Assembly (NCBI RefSeq): GCF_046614695.1 | Contig: NZ_JBKKHQ010000013.1 | Coordinates: 124,001 to 188,000, forward strand | Reading direction: 5' to 3' | DNA: 64,000 bases | From: Pokkaliibacter sp046614695 | GTDB lineage: Bacteria; Pseudomonadota; Gammaproteobacteria; Pseudomonadales; Balneatricaceae | Shown here: positions 34,598-43,606 of the stretch, piece by piece | Numbering within the stretch: the stretch's first letter is position 1 | How the letters are laid out: every line of letters begins with the position of its first letter | Position numbers and translations under genes: made by a program | The notes under the pieces: model-generated | What the model saw: the letters and a program-made list of their open reading frames with translations, nothing else | Told to the model about the DNA's origin: nothing | The model's database searches: none

Positions 34598-35928
34598 CAG
34601 TGGTGTCCTCCGGCGACGCCCGCAGCAGCGACATTCACGGCACCTGCGGCAGAGGTGGGCGCGTAGCTACAGCCTTTGGCGGCGATATGCTTTTTGAATT
34701 CATCATCGAACAGGGTCAGTGCCGATTGCACCGGCATCACAGCCCCTGGCGCCAGCGCACAGTGGGTGTTCGGGCCGATCAGGCCGCACAGTTCGAGAAT
34801 GGTCTTGTGGTCGGCTTCAGTCGCGGTGCCTTGCTCGAACTTATCGAACAGGTGCACCAGATACGGCAGGCCATCACGGCAAGGGGTACAGAAGCCGCAG
34901 GACTCACGAGCATAGAACTCGATCAGGTTGCGGGTGTACTTCAGCGGGCAGATGGAGTCATCCATGATGATGATGCCGCCGGTACCGAGGCGCGAGCCGA
35001 TCTTCGCCACCGCATCAAAGGTCATGGGTGTATCAAGCTGATCCGGCGTCATAAAGGGGGTGGAAGAGCCACCCGGCTGGAAAGCCACCAGCTCACGGCC
35101 ATCCAGCAGGCCACCGGCGTGATCGTAAATCAGCTCACGGGCGGTCACGCCCATTGGCAGCTCGAACACACCGGGATTTTTCACCGGGCCAGAGACCTGG
35201 AACAGGTGAGTACCGGTACCGCCGTTCATGCCCTGATTCTGGAACCACTCCACACCCTTGTGCATCACAAAAGGCACGTGGCAGACGGTTTCCATGTTGT
35301 TAACGATGGTGGGCTGGCCCCACAGACCTTTCACCGCCGGGAATGGCGGCTTGGAGCGCGGGTTTGCACGGTAGCCTTCCAGCGCGTTCAGCAGCGCAGT
35401 CTCTTCACCGCAGATGTAACGACCCGCACTCAAGTGCACGTCGATATCCAGCGAGAAGCCAGAGCCGAGAATGTCATCACCCAGAAGACCGGCATCGCGG
35501 GCTTCCTGCACGGCTTTTTCCAGCTTGGCTGCGCCGACCTTGTATTCACCGCGGATAAAGACGAAGGCTTTGTCGGCACCGATGATGTAAGAAGAGGCAA
35601 TCACCCCTTCCACGATGGTGTGCGGGTCACGGTACAGCACCTGACGGTCCTTACAGGAACCGGGTTCGGACTCATCGAGATTCACCACCAGATACACCGG
35701 GCGAGGTGCATCTTTCGCCAGAAAGCTCCACTTCAAACCGGTGGAGAAACCGGCGCCACCACAGCCACGAAGGCCGGAGGCACGCAGGCTCTGGACCATT
35801 TCTTCGCGGTCGCGGCCAAAGATGGAATTCAGGCTGTCATAGCCACCCGCTGCGCGGTAGGCCTCAAGACTCATTACCTCGCCGTGTTCCTCGAGGTAAT
35901 GGAAGTTACGGGATAATACTTTTTCCAT
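34597..35928 (-). CDS. nuoF: NADH-quinone oxidoreductase subunit F (NADH/FMN)
   Basis: 443 residues. The glycine-rich LRGCGGAGFSTGLKW stretch binds NADH/FMN and SCGFCTPCRDG with a later Cys holds cluster N3. Entry point of electrons into complex I. ATG 35928, with GAGGAGG 6 bases upstream, is chosen over an in-frame codon 7 positions earlier that would overlap nuoE. Confidence 0.95.
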   Translation of the reverse strand: MEKVLSRNFHYLEEHGEVMSLEAYRAAGGYDSLNSIFGRDREEMVQSLRASGLRGCGGAGFSTGLKWSFLAKDAPRPVYLVVNLDESEPGSCKDRQVLYRDPHTIVEGVIASSYIIGADKAFVFIRGEYKVGAAKLEKAVQEARDAGLLGDDILGSGFSLDIDVHLSAGRYICGEETALLNALEGYRANPRSKPPFPAVKGLWGQPTIVNNMETVCHVPFVMHKGVEWFQNQGMNGGTGTHLFQVSGPVKNPGVFELPMGVTARELIYDHAGGLLDGRELVAFQPGGSSTPFMTPDQLDTPMTFDAVAKIGSRLGTGGIIIMDDSICPLKYTRNLIEFYARESCGFCTPCRDGLPYLVHLFDKFEQGTATEADHKTILELCGLIGPNTHCALAPGAVMPVQSALTLFDDEFKKHIAAKGCSYAPTSAAGAVNVAAAGVAGGHH

Positions 35929-35938
35929 GGCTGCCTCC

Positions 35939-36475
35939 TCAGTCCGCATTCTTCAGTACGGCAAGAATCTGCTGGGACCCGGCTTCTTTTTCGCTCAGGG
36001 TTTCAGCGGCGTACTTGCAGATCAGATCGCGGATTTTCTCCGGGGTCAGCTCGCCCAGATCTTCTTTGTCATCGACAAGGCCCGCAGGGGCACGGTCACA
36101 AAGACCCAGACAAATGCTGGGCAGCACGGTCACGGCGCCATCGGCAGAAATATCACCGAATTCAACGCCTGCCGCTTCTTTGGCTGCGGCCAGTACCTGC
36201 TCAGCACCACGGGTGTAGCAGGAGATGCTGTCGCAGATACGGATCAGGCGGCGACCGACCGGACGGCGGCGCAGCAAGGTGTAAAAGGTAATCAACTCAT
36301 CCAGCTGAGTGGGTGAGAGATCGGTCAGCTCGGACACTTCGTCCAGGCTGTCACGGGGGATATAACCGTACTTGTCCTGCACGTAGTACAGGCAGTAAAT
36401 CGCCCCCGCCCGCTTGTGCGGATAGTGAGCAATATGCTCGCGCAAATGCTCGATGTCGTGTTCTGAAAGACTCAT
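35939..36475 (-). CDS. nuoE: NADH-quinone oxidoreductase subunit E ([2Fe-2S])
   Basis: 178 residues, thioredoxin-like fold; ligands for cluster N1a in ICDSISC and CLGLCDRAPAGL. Helical N-terminal part (LREHIAHYPHKRAG). GGAGGAG precedes ATG by 5 bases. Works with NuoF and NuoG as the peripheral NADH dehydrogenase module. Confidence 0.95.
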   Translation of the reverse strand: MSLSEHDIEHLREHIAHYPHKRAGAIYCLYYVQDKYGYIPRDSLDEVSELTDLSPTQLDELITFYTLLRRRPVGRRLIRICDSISCYTRGAEQVLAAAKEAAGVEFGDISADGAVTVLPSICLGLCDRAPAGLVDDKEDLGELTPEKIRDLICKYAAETLSEKEAGSQQILAVLKNAD

Positions 36476-36534
36476 AAAAACTCCTCCGGCGTCAGAACCG
36501 GTGGGGCGGCAGCGTTACCACTGCCGTCCGCACC

Positions 36535-38235
36535 TTAGCGGTCGATATCCGCCAGAACGTAATCAATGGAACCGATAAGACAGATGACGTTACCCAGAAC
36601 ATCGCCGACGCCAATGGCCTTCACGGACTGGAAGTGCGCGAAGGACGGGGTGCGAATACGCACGCGGTAAGGATTGGCGGAACCGTCACTGACCAGGCTG
36701 TAGCAGGTCACACCTTTGGAGGTTTCTGTCGGGAAGAAACTCTCGCTGCGCGGGAACGGCAGACCACGGCCCACTTCGATAAAGTGGTGAATCATGGTCT
36801 CGATGTCCTGCAGGGCGCGCTCTTTGCGGGCCAGGCTGTAACGGGGCTTGTTGTCAGACAGCACGGGACCGTCGGGCATGTTCGCGACACACTGACGAAT
36901 GATCCGCAGACTCTGGCGGATCTCTTCGATACGCAGCACGGTACGGGTGAAGGCATCACCGTCTTTACCGACGGGGACGTCAAAGTCGTACTGCTCGTAG
37001 CCGCTGTAGGGGCGTTTTTTACGCAGGTCGAAATCAAAGCCGCAGGCACGCAGGTTCGGGCCGGTCAGGGACCAGTCGATCGCCTGTTCAGGTGTATAAA
37101 CCGCGATGCCTTTGGTACGTGTCTGGAAAATGTAGGACTTGGTGGTCAGGGATTCGAGTTCAGCAATGCGGCTCTCTACTGCATCACAGCTGCGAATCAC
37201 GTTGCGCTGCCAGCCATCGGGCAGATCCTGCGCGACACCGCCGATACGGTAGAACGCCGGGTGCATACGGCCACCACACACCTCTTCGATGACATCAAAG
37301 AGCTTCTCTCGTTCCATAAAGGCGTAGAACGCAGGGCCCATGGCACCGAGGTTATGACCCAGCGAGCTGATCCACACCAAATGGGAAGACAGACGGAAGA
37401 TTTCCGCCAGCATTACTCGCATGGTCTGTGCTCGGGGCGGCACTTCAATGCCCACCATTTGTTCACATGCCAGCACGTAAGGCAGCTCGCCACCGACACC
37501 ACCGAGATAGTCGATACGGTTGGTGTAAGGGATGTAGTTATGGAAGGTATGGAATTCAGCAACCTTCTCGGCACCACGGTGGTGATAGCCGATTTCCTGC
37601 TCAAGGCTGGTGATGCGCTCGCCGCGAAGCTTCAGTACCAGACGGATAATACCGTCGGTGCCGGGGTGGTTCGGGCCGATGTTGACGACCATTTCACCGT
37701 CATCGCCCTGCTCGGGGTTCATATAGCCCTGCAGGATGCGGTTCAGGGTCGCGGGGTCATAATCAAAGGGGTCAGGACGTTCAGTCGCACGACCCGCTTC
37801 GCTTTTCAACAGCGGATGACCTTCCCAGAAATCCGGCAGCAGAATACGCCGCAGATCAGGATGGCCCGCAAACCTGAGGCCAAACATGTCGAAGACCTCA
37901 CGCTCGTACCAGTCAGCCGCAGGCCAGATGTCAGAAACCGTGGGAGCTTCCAGCAGGTTGCTGAACAGGTGACAACGCACAGTGATGAACTCGGCGGTGT
38001 CCACGTTCATCAGGTTATAGAACAGGGTAAAACCACCGCCACGACCGGCTTCATCAATCGCCGACAGGTCGATCAGCATCGGATACGCAGGGCTCGCCTC
38101 ATGGCGAAGATAGCGCAGAGTGCTGTGCAGCTCTGCCATCGGCACCACAATACTGGGGGCGCCAATGTAAGGCACGTCAGTAAACGGCTCGGCCTGGAAG
38201 CGCTGAGCCAGAGTTTGCATCAGGGCTTCATTCAT
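36535..38235 (-). CDS. nuoC: Fused NADH-quinone oxidoreductase subunit C/D
   Basis: 566 residues; NuoC (30-kDa type, about residues 1-170) joined to NuoD (49-kDa type, about 180-566). NuoD contributes to the quinone pocket; conserved NIGPNHPGTDGIIRL and the YHHRGAEK segment (His of the quinone site) are visible, and the chain ends with the typical GSIDYVLADIDR. The C/D fusion is the arrangement known from enterobacteria, Pseudomonas and related gammaproteobacteria. The start immediately follows the nuoB stop (TAAATG). Confidence 0.95.
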   Translation of the reverse strand: MNEALMQTLAQRFQAEPFTDVPYIGAPSIVVPMAELHSTLRYLRHEASPAYPMLIDLSAIDEAGRGGGFTLFYNLMNVDTAEFITVRCHLFSNLLEAPTVSDIWPAADWYEREVFDMFGLRFAGHPDLRRILLPDFWEGHPLLKSEAGRATERPDPFDYDPATLNRILQGYMNPEQGDDGEMVVNIGPNHPGTDGIIRLVLKLRGERITSLEQEIGYHHRGAEKVAEFHTFHNYIPYTNRIDYLGGVGGELPYVLACEQMVGIEVPPRAQTMRVMLAEIFRLSSHLVWISSLGHNLGAMGPAFYAFMEREKLFDVIEEVCGGRMHPAFYRIGGVAQDLPDGWQRNVIRSCDAVESRIAELESLTTKSYIFQTRTKGIAVYTPEQAIDWSLTGPNLRACGFDFDLRKKRPYSGYEQYDFDVPVGKDGDAFTRTVLRIEEIRQSLRIIRQCVANMPDGPVLSDNKPRYSLARKERALQDIETMIHHFIEVGRGLPFPRSESFFPTETSKGVTCYSLVSDGSANPYRVRIRTPSFAHFQSVKAIGVGDVLGNVICLIGSIDYVLADIDR

Positions 38236-38793
38236 TTATTTGATCTCGATGCCGAGGGGTTTACGACGGTTGGCCAGCACAGGCAGCGGGTTTTCACGCA
38301 CATGCTTTTGCAGCAGGGTCAGACCTTCGAGCAGGGCATCAGGACGGGGTGGGCAGCCGGGCACATAGATATCCACAGGGATAATGCGATCCACACCCTG
38401 CACCACGGAGTAAATGTCGTACATACCGCCGGAGTTGGAGCAGGAGCCCATGGAGATCACCCAGCGCGGCTCCAGCATCTGGTCATAGATATGACGCATC
38501 AGGGGGGCCATTTTGGTGAAGCAGGTACCGGCGGTGATCAGCACGTCGCTCTGGCGGGGAGAACCACGCAGAACCTCAGCGCCCATACGAGCCATATCAA
38601 AGCGGGGAGTTGCCGCTGTCATCATCTCGACGAAGCAGCAGGAAGTACCGAAGTTGTAGGGCCACAGAGAATAGTTGCGGCACCAGGCCACCATGTCATC
38701 GAGCTTGCCGACGATGGTGGAGAACATGCCATCCTTGCCACCCTGCCCTGGTCCCTGACCGGGATCGAGCTGCTGAACGGGGATGTTGCTCAT
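38236..38793 (-). CDS. nuoB: NADH-quinone oxidoreductase subunit B ([4Fe-4S] N2)
   Basis: 185 residues; the tandem Cys of GTSCCFVEMM with later Cys in GTCFTKMAP and VPGCPPRPDALLEG bind cluster N2, the final electron donor to quinone. ATG 38793 is chosen since CAGGAGG lies 6 bases before it; an in-frame ATG at 38820 is upstream of that site and unlikely. Confidence 0.96.
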   Translation of the reverse strand: MSNIPVQQLDPGQGPGQGGKDGMFSTIVGKLDDMVAWCRNYSLWPYNFGTSCCFVEMMTAATPRFDMARMGAEVLRGSPRQSDVLITAGTCFTKMAPLMRHIYDQMLEPRWVISMGSCSNSGGMYDIYSVVQGVDRIIPVDIYVPGCPPRPDALLEGLTLLQKHVRENPLPVLANRRKPLGIEIK

Positions 38794-39215
38794 AGCATTG
38801 ACCTCCTGATAGGACGTCAAGCACCTGAAGAAACCGACACGAAGGCCAAGAAGTCACTGAACAACAGAGACTGCAGGCGGGAATGATTCCGGTCGGACTG
38901 TCTTACAGCCACGGCATACCCGCAGAAACCCCTGCATCCCAGACGGACAGCAATACTCACATGGAAGATAAAAAGACGGCGTCGACCGACACAGAACAGC
39001 ACGGTAACAGCAGGCAAGCCAGCAGCATTACAACAACAGGTCTGAAGACTCGACTCTTCAGACCACAGTAACGGCTACGGACAGACCACAGCGTAGTTCA
39101 CGATTCAGCGCGGAGACTTATGTCCCGTCATTATTATCCGGCATGTTGAGCATGACCGGTCATCGCCTGGCGATGGTCATCAGAGGTTATTCAGGCAGGA
39201 CCGTCGCAGGTGACA
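38794..39215 (-). other. 422-bp nuoA-nuoB spacer with hairpins
   Basis: No convincing gene. Two structures are seen: a perfect 10-bp inverted repeat GGTCTGAAGA (39039-39048) / TCTTCAGACC (39055-39064) with a 6-base loop, and CATCGC-CTG-GCGATG around 39161-39175 next to the 12-base palindrome ATGACCGGTCAT (39152-39163). Neither is followed by a long T run on the nuo strand, so they look more like RNA processing/stability or attenuation elements than full terminators. Confidence 0.6.
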
Positions 39216-39581
39216 TTACGTCCTAAAATTGAATGAACCTTTACGAATCATGTAGACCAGCCCCAGCAGCAGGATGACCATGAAGGTCACAGCGGCTATC
39301 ACACCAGGGAGTCCGAGGGACCAGTAGCTCACAGCCCAGGCCCAGAGAATGGCGGCTTCCAGTTCGAAGATCAGGAAGGCAGCGGCGATCAGGTAGTAAC
39401 TGATGGCAAAGTGATGCTGGGTGTCGCCGGAGGGAAGCAGTCCGCTTTCAAACGGCTGTTCGTTGTCATGACGACGGTGAAAGTTGCCCAAAAAGCGGTT
39501 GAGCGCCAGCATAGCGATAACGATTACGGTGGTCAGCAGGGCAAAAAGACCAATGATGACACCGGGGGAAAAATCGCTCAT
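39216..39581 (-). CDS. nuoA: NADH-quinone oxidoreductase subunit A
   Basis: 121 residues with three transmembrane helices; the conserved loop between helices 1 and 2 reads QPFESGLLPSG, typical of NuoA although the usual Cys is not present. It lies at the junction with the peripheral arm near the quinone channel. ATG 39581 has TGGAG 6 bases upstream; a GTG two codons earlier is the alternative. First gene of the operon. Confidence 0.95.
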   Translation of the reverse strand: MSDFSPGVIIGLFALLTTVIVIAMLALNRFLGNFHRRHDNEQPFESGLLPSGDTQHHFAISYYLIAAAFLIFELEAAILWAWAVSYWSLGLPGVIAAVTFMVILLLGLVYMIRKGSFNFRT

Positions 39582-40073
39582 AACCACTCCAGATACTGCC
39601 GGATCCCCGGAACGGCCTTCAGAGAAGAAGGCGTGGAGACAAAGCAGAGAACACAGATAACTTTATAATATTTGTAGCCGACTCCACGTCTTTGCTGGCT
39701 GATCACAACAAAGCGAATGTTGGTACGAGTCAAGGCGCCGAAAGATTAGCATAGCTATTGTTGCAGCAAAGAGTGTAGGCATGTATTTGCTAGGTTGCCC
39801 AACAAAAGCCTGCATGCAATCGCATTTACAGCAATTTGCTACCAAAAGTGCACGCTTTTTGAAAAGGAAAGGCAGCCGCGCTCATAAAAATCACTGCTGG
39901 CGGCATTGGGTATTTGCCAAATGCCGACTTATGGCACAGATTTAGGCAGGCCCGAGATACGGGCTATAACACCCATGCGCTCGCCCTGCTCAGGATATTC
40001 TGAGCCACTGCTGTCTAAAACAGCCAGGAGCGCACACCCCATCTGGCATTCGCCCCCCGACACAGAGGCCCCT
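39582..40073. promoter_or_regulatory. Divergent control region between nuoA and the nucleoside hydrolase
   Basis: 492 bp without a convincing gene. On the nuo strand TATTAT (39670-39665) is a possible -10, but no clear -35 accompanies it. An inverted repeat CGGCATT (39901-39907) / AATGCCG (39920-39926) lies about 150 bases before the hydrolase. AAAAG-N6-CTTTT around 39844-39859 is a second small palindrome. Confidence 0.35.
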
Positions 40074-41021
40074 ATGACGCGCAAGATCATCATTGATACC
40101 GACCCCGGCATAGACGATGCGATGGCAATTCTTTTTGCCCTCCATTCTCCGGAGCTGGAGGTCGTAGGGTTAACGACGACTTACGGCAATGTCGCTGTCA
40201 GTCAGTCGACACAAAATGCCCTGTCACTGGTGGAATTGGCTGGCAGGAATGTGCCCGTCGCCCAGGGAGTTGCCTTGCCCCGCGTGCGTGAGCCCGGAGA
40301 TTTCCCGGACTTTATTCATGGTAAGAATGGCTTTGGCGATGTGGAATGGCCTGCACCCAAGGGCAAGCCCGACAGTCGCGATGCAGCCCAGTTCATTATT
40401 GACCTGGTCCGGGAAAACCCGGGTGAAGTCAGCCTGATTGCTCTTGGCCCCTTAGGCAATCTGGCCGAAGCACTGGCGCGCGATCCGGAAATTGCGCATC
40501 TGGTCGATGAAGTCATTCTGATGGGCGGCACCTGGAAAGAACCCGGCAATGTCTCCCCGGTGGCAGAGGCCAACGTCATTAATGATCCGCATGCGGCCGA
40601 TGCCGTGTTTACGGCGCCCTGGCAGGTCGTGATGATCGGCCTGGATGTCACGCATCAGGTATTGCTTACCAATGAAAGACTGGCGCGCATTCGTGCGGCC
40701 AATCCGAAAGAAGGGAGCTTCCTGTACGATATCGCCCAGCTCTACATTAGCTTTTACAGCAAGACCCACCCGGTCGAAGGCTGCTATTTCCACGATGCCA
40801 GCTGCATTGCCTATGCACTGGAGCCCGACATTTTCCAGATTGCCCGTGGCGCTGTCCGTGTGGCGACAGAAGGCCTTGGCATCGGTCAGACGATTATTTG
40901 CATGGAAGGCCGCTTCTCGCCCCTGCCCGGCTGGGAAAATATCCCCATGTCGGATATCTGCGTCGATGTCGATGATGAGCGGTTACTGAATCTCTTTGAA
41001 GAACGCCTCAGCGCCGCCTGA
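40074..41021 (+). CDS. Inosine/uridine-preferring nucleoside hydrolase family protein
   Basis: 315 residues. The N-terminal aspartate cluster IIIDTDPGIDDAMAI is the calcium-binding, catalytic signature of the IUNH family, with later TTYGNV, LGPLGNLA and the ILMGG strand. These enzymes split ribonucleosides into base and ribose for salvage. ATG 40074 with AGAGG 5 bases upstream is chosen; the frame is open for 56 codons upstream, but that part does not look like the family's N-terminus. Substrate preference (RihA, B or C type) cannot be told. A strong hairpin follows. Confidence 0.92.
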   Translation: MTRKIIIDTDPGIDDAMAILFALHSPELEVVGLTTTYGNVAVSQSTQNALSLVELAGRNVPVAQGVALPRVREPGDFPDFIHGKNGFGDVEWPAPKGKPDSRDAAQFIIDLVRENPGEVSLIALGPLGNLAEALARDPEIAHLVDEVILMGGTWKEPGNVSPVAEANVINDPHAADAVFTAPWQVVMIGLDVTHQVLLTNERLARIRAANPKEGSFLYDIAQLYISFYSKTHPVEGCYFHDASCIAYALEPDIFQIARGAVRVATEGLGIGQTIICMEGRFSPLPGWENIPMSDICVDVDDERLLNLFEERLSAA

Positions 41022-41045
41022 GTATCTTCTGTGTGAATGACCTCT

Positions 41046-41069
41046 ATCGCCCGGTGCCCACCGGGCGAT
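41046..41069 (+). terminator. Hairpin between convergent genes
   Basis: Perfect 10-bp stem ATCGCCCGGT / ACCGGGCGAT with loop GCCC, 24 bases after the nucleoside hydrolase stop. There is no T run, so termination would be weak or Rho-assisted. Confidence 0.6.
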
Positions 41070-41083
41070 CAAACAGGCACTCA

Positions 41084-41371
41084 TCAGGTCTGAAAAAGAA
41101 ACGCCTCATCCAGCGCAAAGCCCACTCCCAGATAAATCGGCCCCAGCAGCAAAGCCACCACATTCCTGAGCGCTGACAGCCATTGGGCTCTGCAGAGTGT
41201 CCACAGCAACATCACCCCATTGAGCAGCCATACCAGCATATGTGCTATGCAGCAGACACCCTCTACCCTCAGCAGTGCCAGTGAAGGCTCCGCCAGCAGC
41301 CGGCCATTCAGGGTACAGAGCCCAATAAACACCAAACCGGTGGCCAGCAATAAATAATGATGAGTTTTCAG
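41084..41371 (-). CDS. Small inner-membrane protein, possible CTG start
   Basis: About 95 residues with two or three hydrophobic segments (residues about 5-20, 38-60, 66-84); no family recognised. A TTG at 41350 gives an 88-residue version. AAGGAG (41386-41381) is ideally placed 9 bases before an in-frame CTG at 41371, which would give a natural-looking MKTHHYLLL N-terminus, so CTG may be the real start. It lies just downstream of the MFS gene on the same strand. Confidence 0.5.
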   Translation of the reverse strand: MKTHHYLLLATGLVFIGLCTLNGRLLAEPSLALLRVEGVCCIAHMLVWLLNGVMLLWTLCRAQWLSALRNVVALLLGPIYLGVGFALDEAFLFQT

Positions 41372-41430
41372 GGCACGATTCTCCTTGTGCTAATAACATC
41401 CTTGTAACAGCAATGCTTCCAAGCGCGACG

Positions 41431-42639
41431 TTAACGCACCTCGACCCACTGTGCCTTCCCGCAGATCACCCCCGCCACCATCTGCACGGCCAGCGCAACA
41501 AAAAGCAGAGCAAAGGCCAGCGTCCAGCCGCCTGTCATGTCGTGGAAGATGCCGAATAGCAGCGGCCCAAAGGCAGCCAGTCCATAGCCAAAACTCTGGG
41601 ACATGCTGGAGAGCAATGCGCTGTGGTGCACTTCCCTGGCCCGCAGAATCATACAGACAAACGCCAGACTGAGACTGGCGCCCTGCCCCATGCCGATCAG
41701 CGCTCCCCACAGCCAGACGCCCTGCTGTGGAGAAAGAATCGCCCCGATCATACCGGCACCAATCAGGCTACAGGCCAGAATGGCCATACCGCTTTGCTGA
41801 CGCAGGCGCGTCGCAATCTGCGGCACGATAAAGCCGACCGGAATAGTGACGGCATTGATGACCGTCAGTACCTGCGCCGCATCATGATCAGTCAGACCAC
41901 GGCTGATCAGATACTGCGACAGCCATGCCTGAATCGTGTAGAAGCTCAGGGACTGACAGCCCATAAAGAGTGTCAGCGCCCAGGCAATGCGGCTTTTCAT
42001 GACGCTGCGAAGCGCCAGACGCGCCGCGCTATTCACCTGATGGGGCGCCAGACCACGCAGTGCCAGCAGCCATACCACCAGACTGATCATTCCCATCACT
42101 GCCCAGATCAGCATTGGCCCACGCCAGGTCTGGGTAAGATTCATCACCGGGATAGCAGTCAGGGTCGCCAGTGTCGCTCCCAGACCGATGGTGACACTAT
42201 AAAGGCCCATCACGGCGCCCACTTTGGAGGGCCAGTATTGTTTAATGAAAGTCGGCATGTAGACGTTACCGCAGGCGATGCCCGCCCCGATAAACACGGT
42301 GCCCAGTAGCAAACTCAGGGTGTCTCCATTGGCGCGCAGGATCGCACCGGTCATCACCAGCATGAGCGCCAGACTCATGGCCCGCTCAAGGCCAACTCGG
42401 GCAGCATGGCCGGGCGCCAGTGGCGAAATCAGCGCAAAGCAGATCACCGGAATGGTGGTGAGAATGCTGATCAGCGTCGGGCGTAACTGCAGTTGCAGCA
42501 TCAGGCTGTCGACCAGCGGCCCGACCACCAGGATGGGAGCACGCAGGTTAAAGGCGACAAGGATAAAACCCAGCCACCAGAGCAAAGCGACCCGCGCCTG
42601 ACCCTCATTCGCAGGGGAAAGCATTCCATTGGCAGACAT
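41431..42639 (-). CDS. MFS transporter, CynX/NimT (cyanate/nitroimidazole-type) family
   Basis: 402 residues with about twelve hydrophobic helices; helix 1 (FNLRAPILVVGPLVDSL) and the loops of the first half match the CynX/NimT branch of the major facilitator superfamily, whose members move small anions or drugs across the inner membrane. AGGA precedes ATG by about 10 bases. It is divergent from a FadR-type GntR regulator whose binding would be expected in the 145-bp region between them; two strong palindromes are there. Confidence 0.88.
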   Translation of the reverse strand: MSANGMLSPANEGQARVALLWWLGFILVAFNLRAPILVVGPLVDSLMLQLQLRPTLISILTTIPVICFALISPLAPGHAARVGLERAMSLALMLVMTGAILRANGDTLSLLLGTVFIGAGIACGNVYMPTFIKQYWPSKVGAVMGLYSVTIGLGATLATLTAIPVMNLTQTWRGPMLIWAVMGMISLVVWLLALRGLAPHQVNSAARLALRSVMKSRIAWALTLFMGCQSLSFYTIQAWLSQYLISRGLTDHDAAQVLTVINAVTIPVGFIVPQIATRLRQQSGMAILACSLIGAGMIGAILSPQQGVWLWGALIGMGQGASLSLAFVCMILRAREVHHSALLSSMSQSFGYGLAAFGPLLFGIFHDMTGGWTLAFALLFVALAVQMVAGVICGKAQWVEVR

Positions 42640-42687
42640 GCACAGATTCCTGGCAGAAAAATTCGTAGGATGAAAACGATTTCTTTT

Positions 42688-42708
42688 TTAGAATGGGAAG
42701 CATTCTAA
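42688..42708. promoter_or_regulatory. Operator-like palindrome 1 in the MFS/GntR intergenic region
   Basis: Perfect inverted repeat TTAGAATG-GGAAG-CATTCTAA (8-bp arms, 5-bp spacer), 49 bases before the MFS start. Confidence 0.6.
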
Positions 42709-42725
42709 CAAAAACCTCTGAATAT

Positions 42726-42747
42726 TTTTTATCCTTCAGGATAAAAA
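42726..42747. promoter_or_regulatory. Operator-like palindrome 2 in the MFS/GntR intergenic region
   Basis: Perfect inverted repeat TTTTTATCC-TTCA-GGATAAAAA (9-bp arms), about 37 bases before the GntR start. A terminator reading is unlikely because the two flanking genes point away from each other. Confidence 0.6.
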
Positions 42748-42784
42748 GCCATAACAGAGGCTGAAATTTAAGAGAGTGAAGACC

Positions 42785-43477
42785 ATGGCGCTATCCAAAT
42801 ACCAGCGTACCCGGAACGCCTTACTGGAAGCCTTACGTCGTGGCGAGTGGAAACCCGGCGATCTGCTCCCCACCGAGCCCCAGCTAATGGCCCGCTTTAA
42901 TGTCGGCCGCAATACCCTGCGCGAAGCCATCCGCACACTGGTGGCCGAGGGTTTGCTGCGTGTGGTTCAAGGCTCAGGCACCTACGTTCGTGATCTGCCC
43001 AATGATAAGGACTGTCCGGATATCGTGCCGCTTCGAACCTTGTCCGAGGTGCTGATTCTGCGCCGGGCCATAGAGGTTGAAGCCGCTGAACAGGCCGCTC
43101 TGCACCGCACTGATAAAGACATCAAGCTGATTTATGCCTGCTCAGAGGAGCACAAACAGGCGCTGGCCGAAGCGGATGCCGTCAAGGTGCTGGAGACGGA
43201 TCTGCAATTTCATAAGGCCATTATTGATGCCGGAAAATCTCCTGCACTTGCTTATCTCTATCAGGTGATTGAAAAAAGAATACGTGATACTATCCGCCCC
43301 ATGTTGCACCTGGCTTACACCGCTGAAGGCGGTTTTATGCATCAGGCGCTGATGGATGCGGTAGTTTCTCAGCGACCCGATGAAGCCGTGCAAGTGACGC
43401 GCGAGCATTTCAACGGTCTCTTTCGCATGCTGAAAGCCGGAGAAATTGAAGAGCAGTATCTGGAAACAGAGCGCTGA
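42785..43477 (+). CDS. GntR-family regulator, FadR (FCD) subfamily
   Basis: 230 residues: winged helix-turn-helix (LLPTEPQLMARFNVGRNTLREAIRTLVAEGLL, residues about 25-55) followed by an all-helical FCD effector domain (ILRRAIEVEAAEQAALHR...HKAIIDAG) with Asp/His positions suited to metal and carboxylate binding. ATG 42785 is chosen over GTG 42776 because AGAGAG lies 8 bases upstream. Likely represses the divergent MFS gene and perhaps the AbrB-family gene 129 bp downstream, using the palindromes at 42688 and 42726. Confidence 0.92.
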   Translation: MALSKYQRTRNALLEALRRGEWKPGDLLPTEPQLMARFNVGRNTLREAIRTLVAEGLLRVVQGSGTYVRDLPNDKDCPDIVPLRTLSEVLILRRAIEVEAAEQAALHRTDKDIKLIYACSEEHKQALAEADAVKVLETDLQFHKAIIDAGKSPALAYLYQVIEKRIRDTIRPMLHLAYTAEGGFMHQALMDAVVSQRPDEAVQVTREHFNGLFRMLKAGEIEEQYLETER

Positions 43478-43606
43478 TTCTCCACGCCAACGACTGAAGC
43501 CGATTCAGGGCGCGCGTCGAGGGTGAATGTCAGAGGTGACATTTGCTGGTCTGACCATCGCAGCCGCGATCCAAAGGGTCGTTTCTGCCAGCGCCCGGAG
43601 TTGAAC

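Noticed and set aside
34414..35916. 500-codon + strand frame opposite nuoF
   Set aside because: Antisense of an unambiguous gene; no recognisable motifs.
36634..38886. 750-codon open frame on the + strand opposite nuoCD and nuoB
   Set aside because: It mirrors the codon structure of well-identified nuo genes in GC-rich DNA; the translation shows no domain and is rich in His/Gln/Thr as expected for antisense frames.
39039..39064. 10-bp hairpin in the nuoA-nuoB gap as a true transcription terminator
   Set aside because: No T run follows on the nuo strand, and the downstream nuo genes have no better promoter in view.
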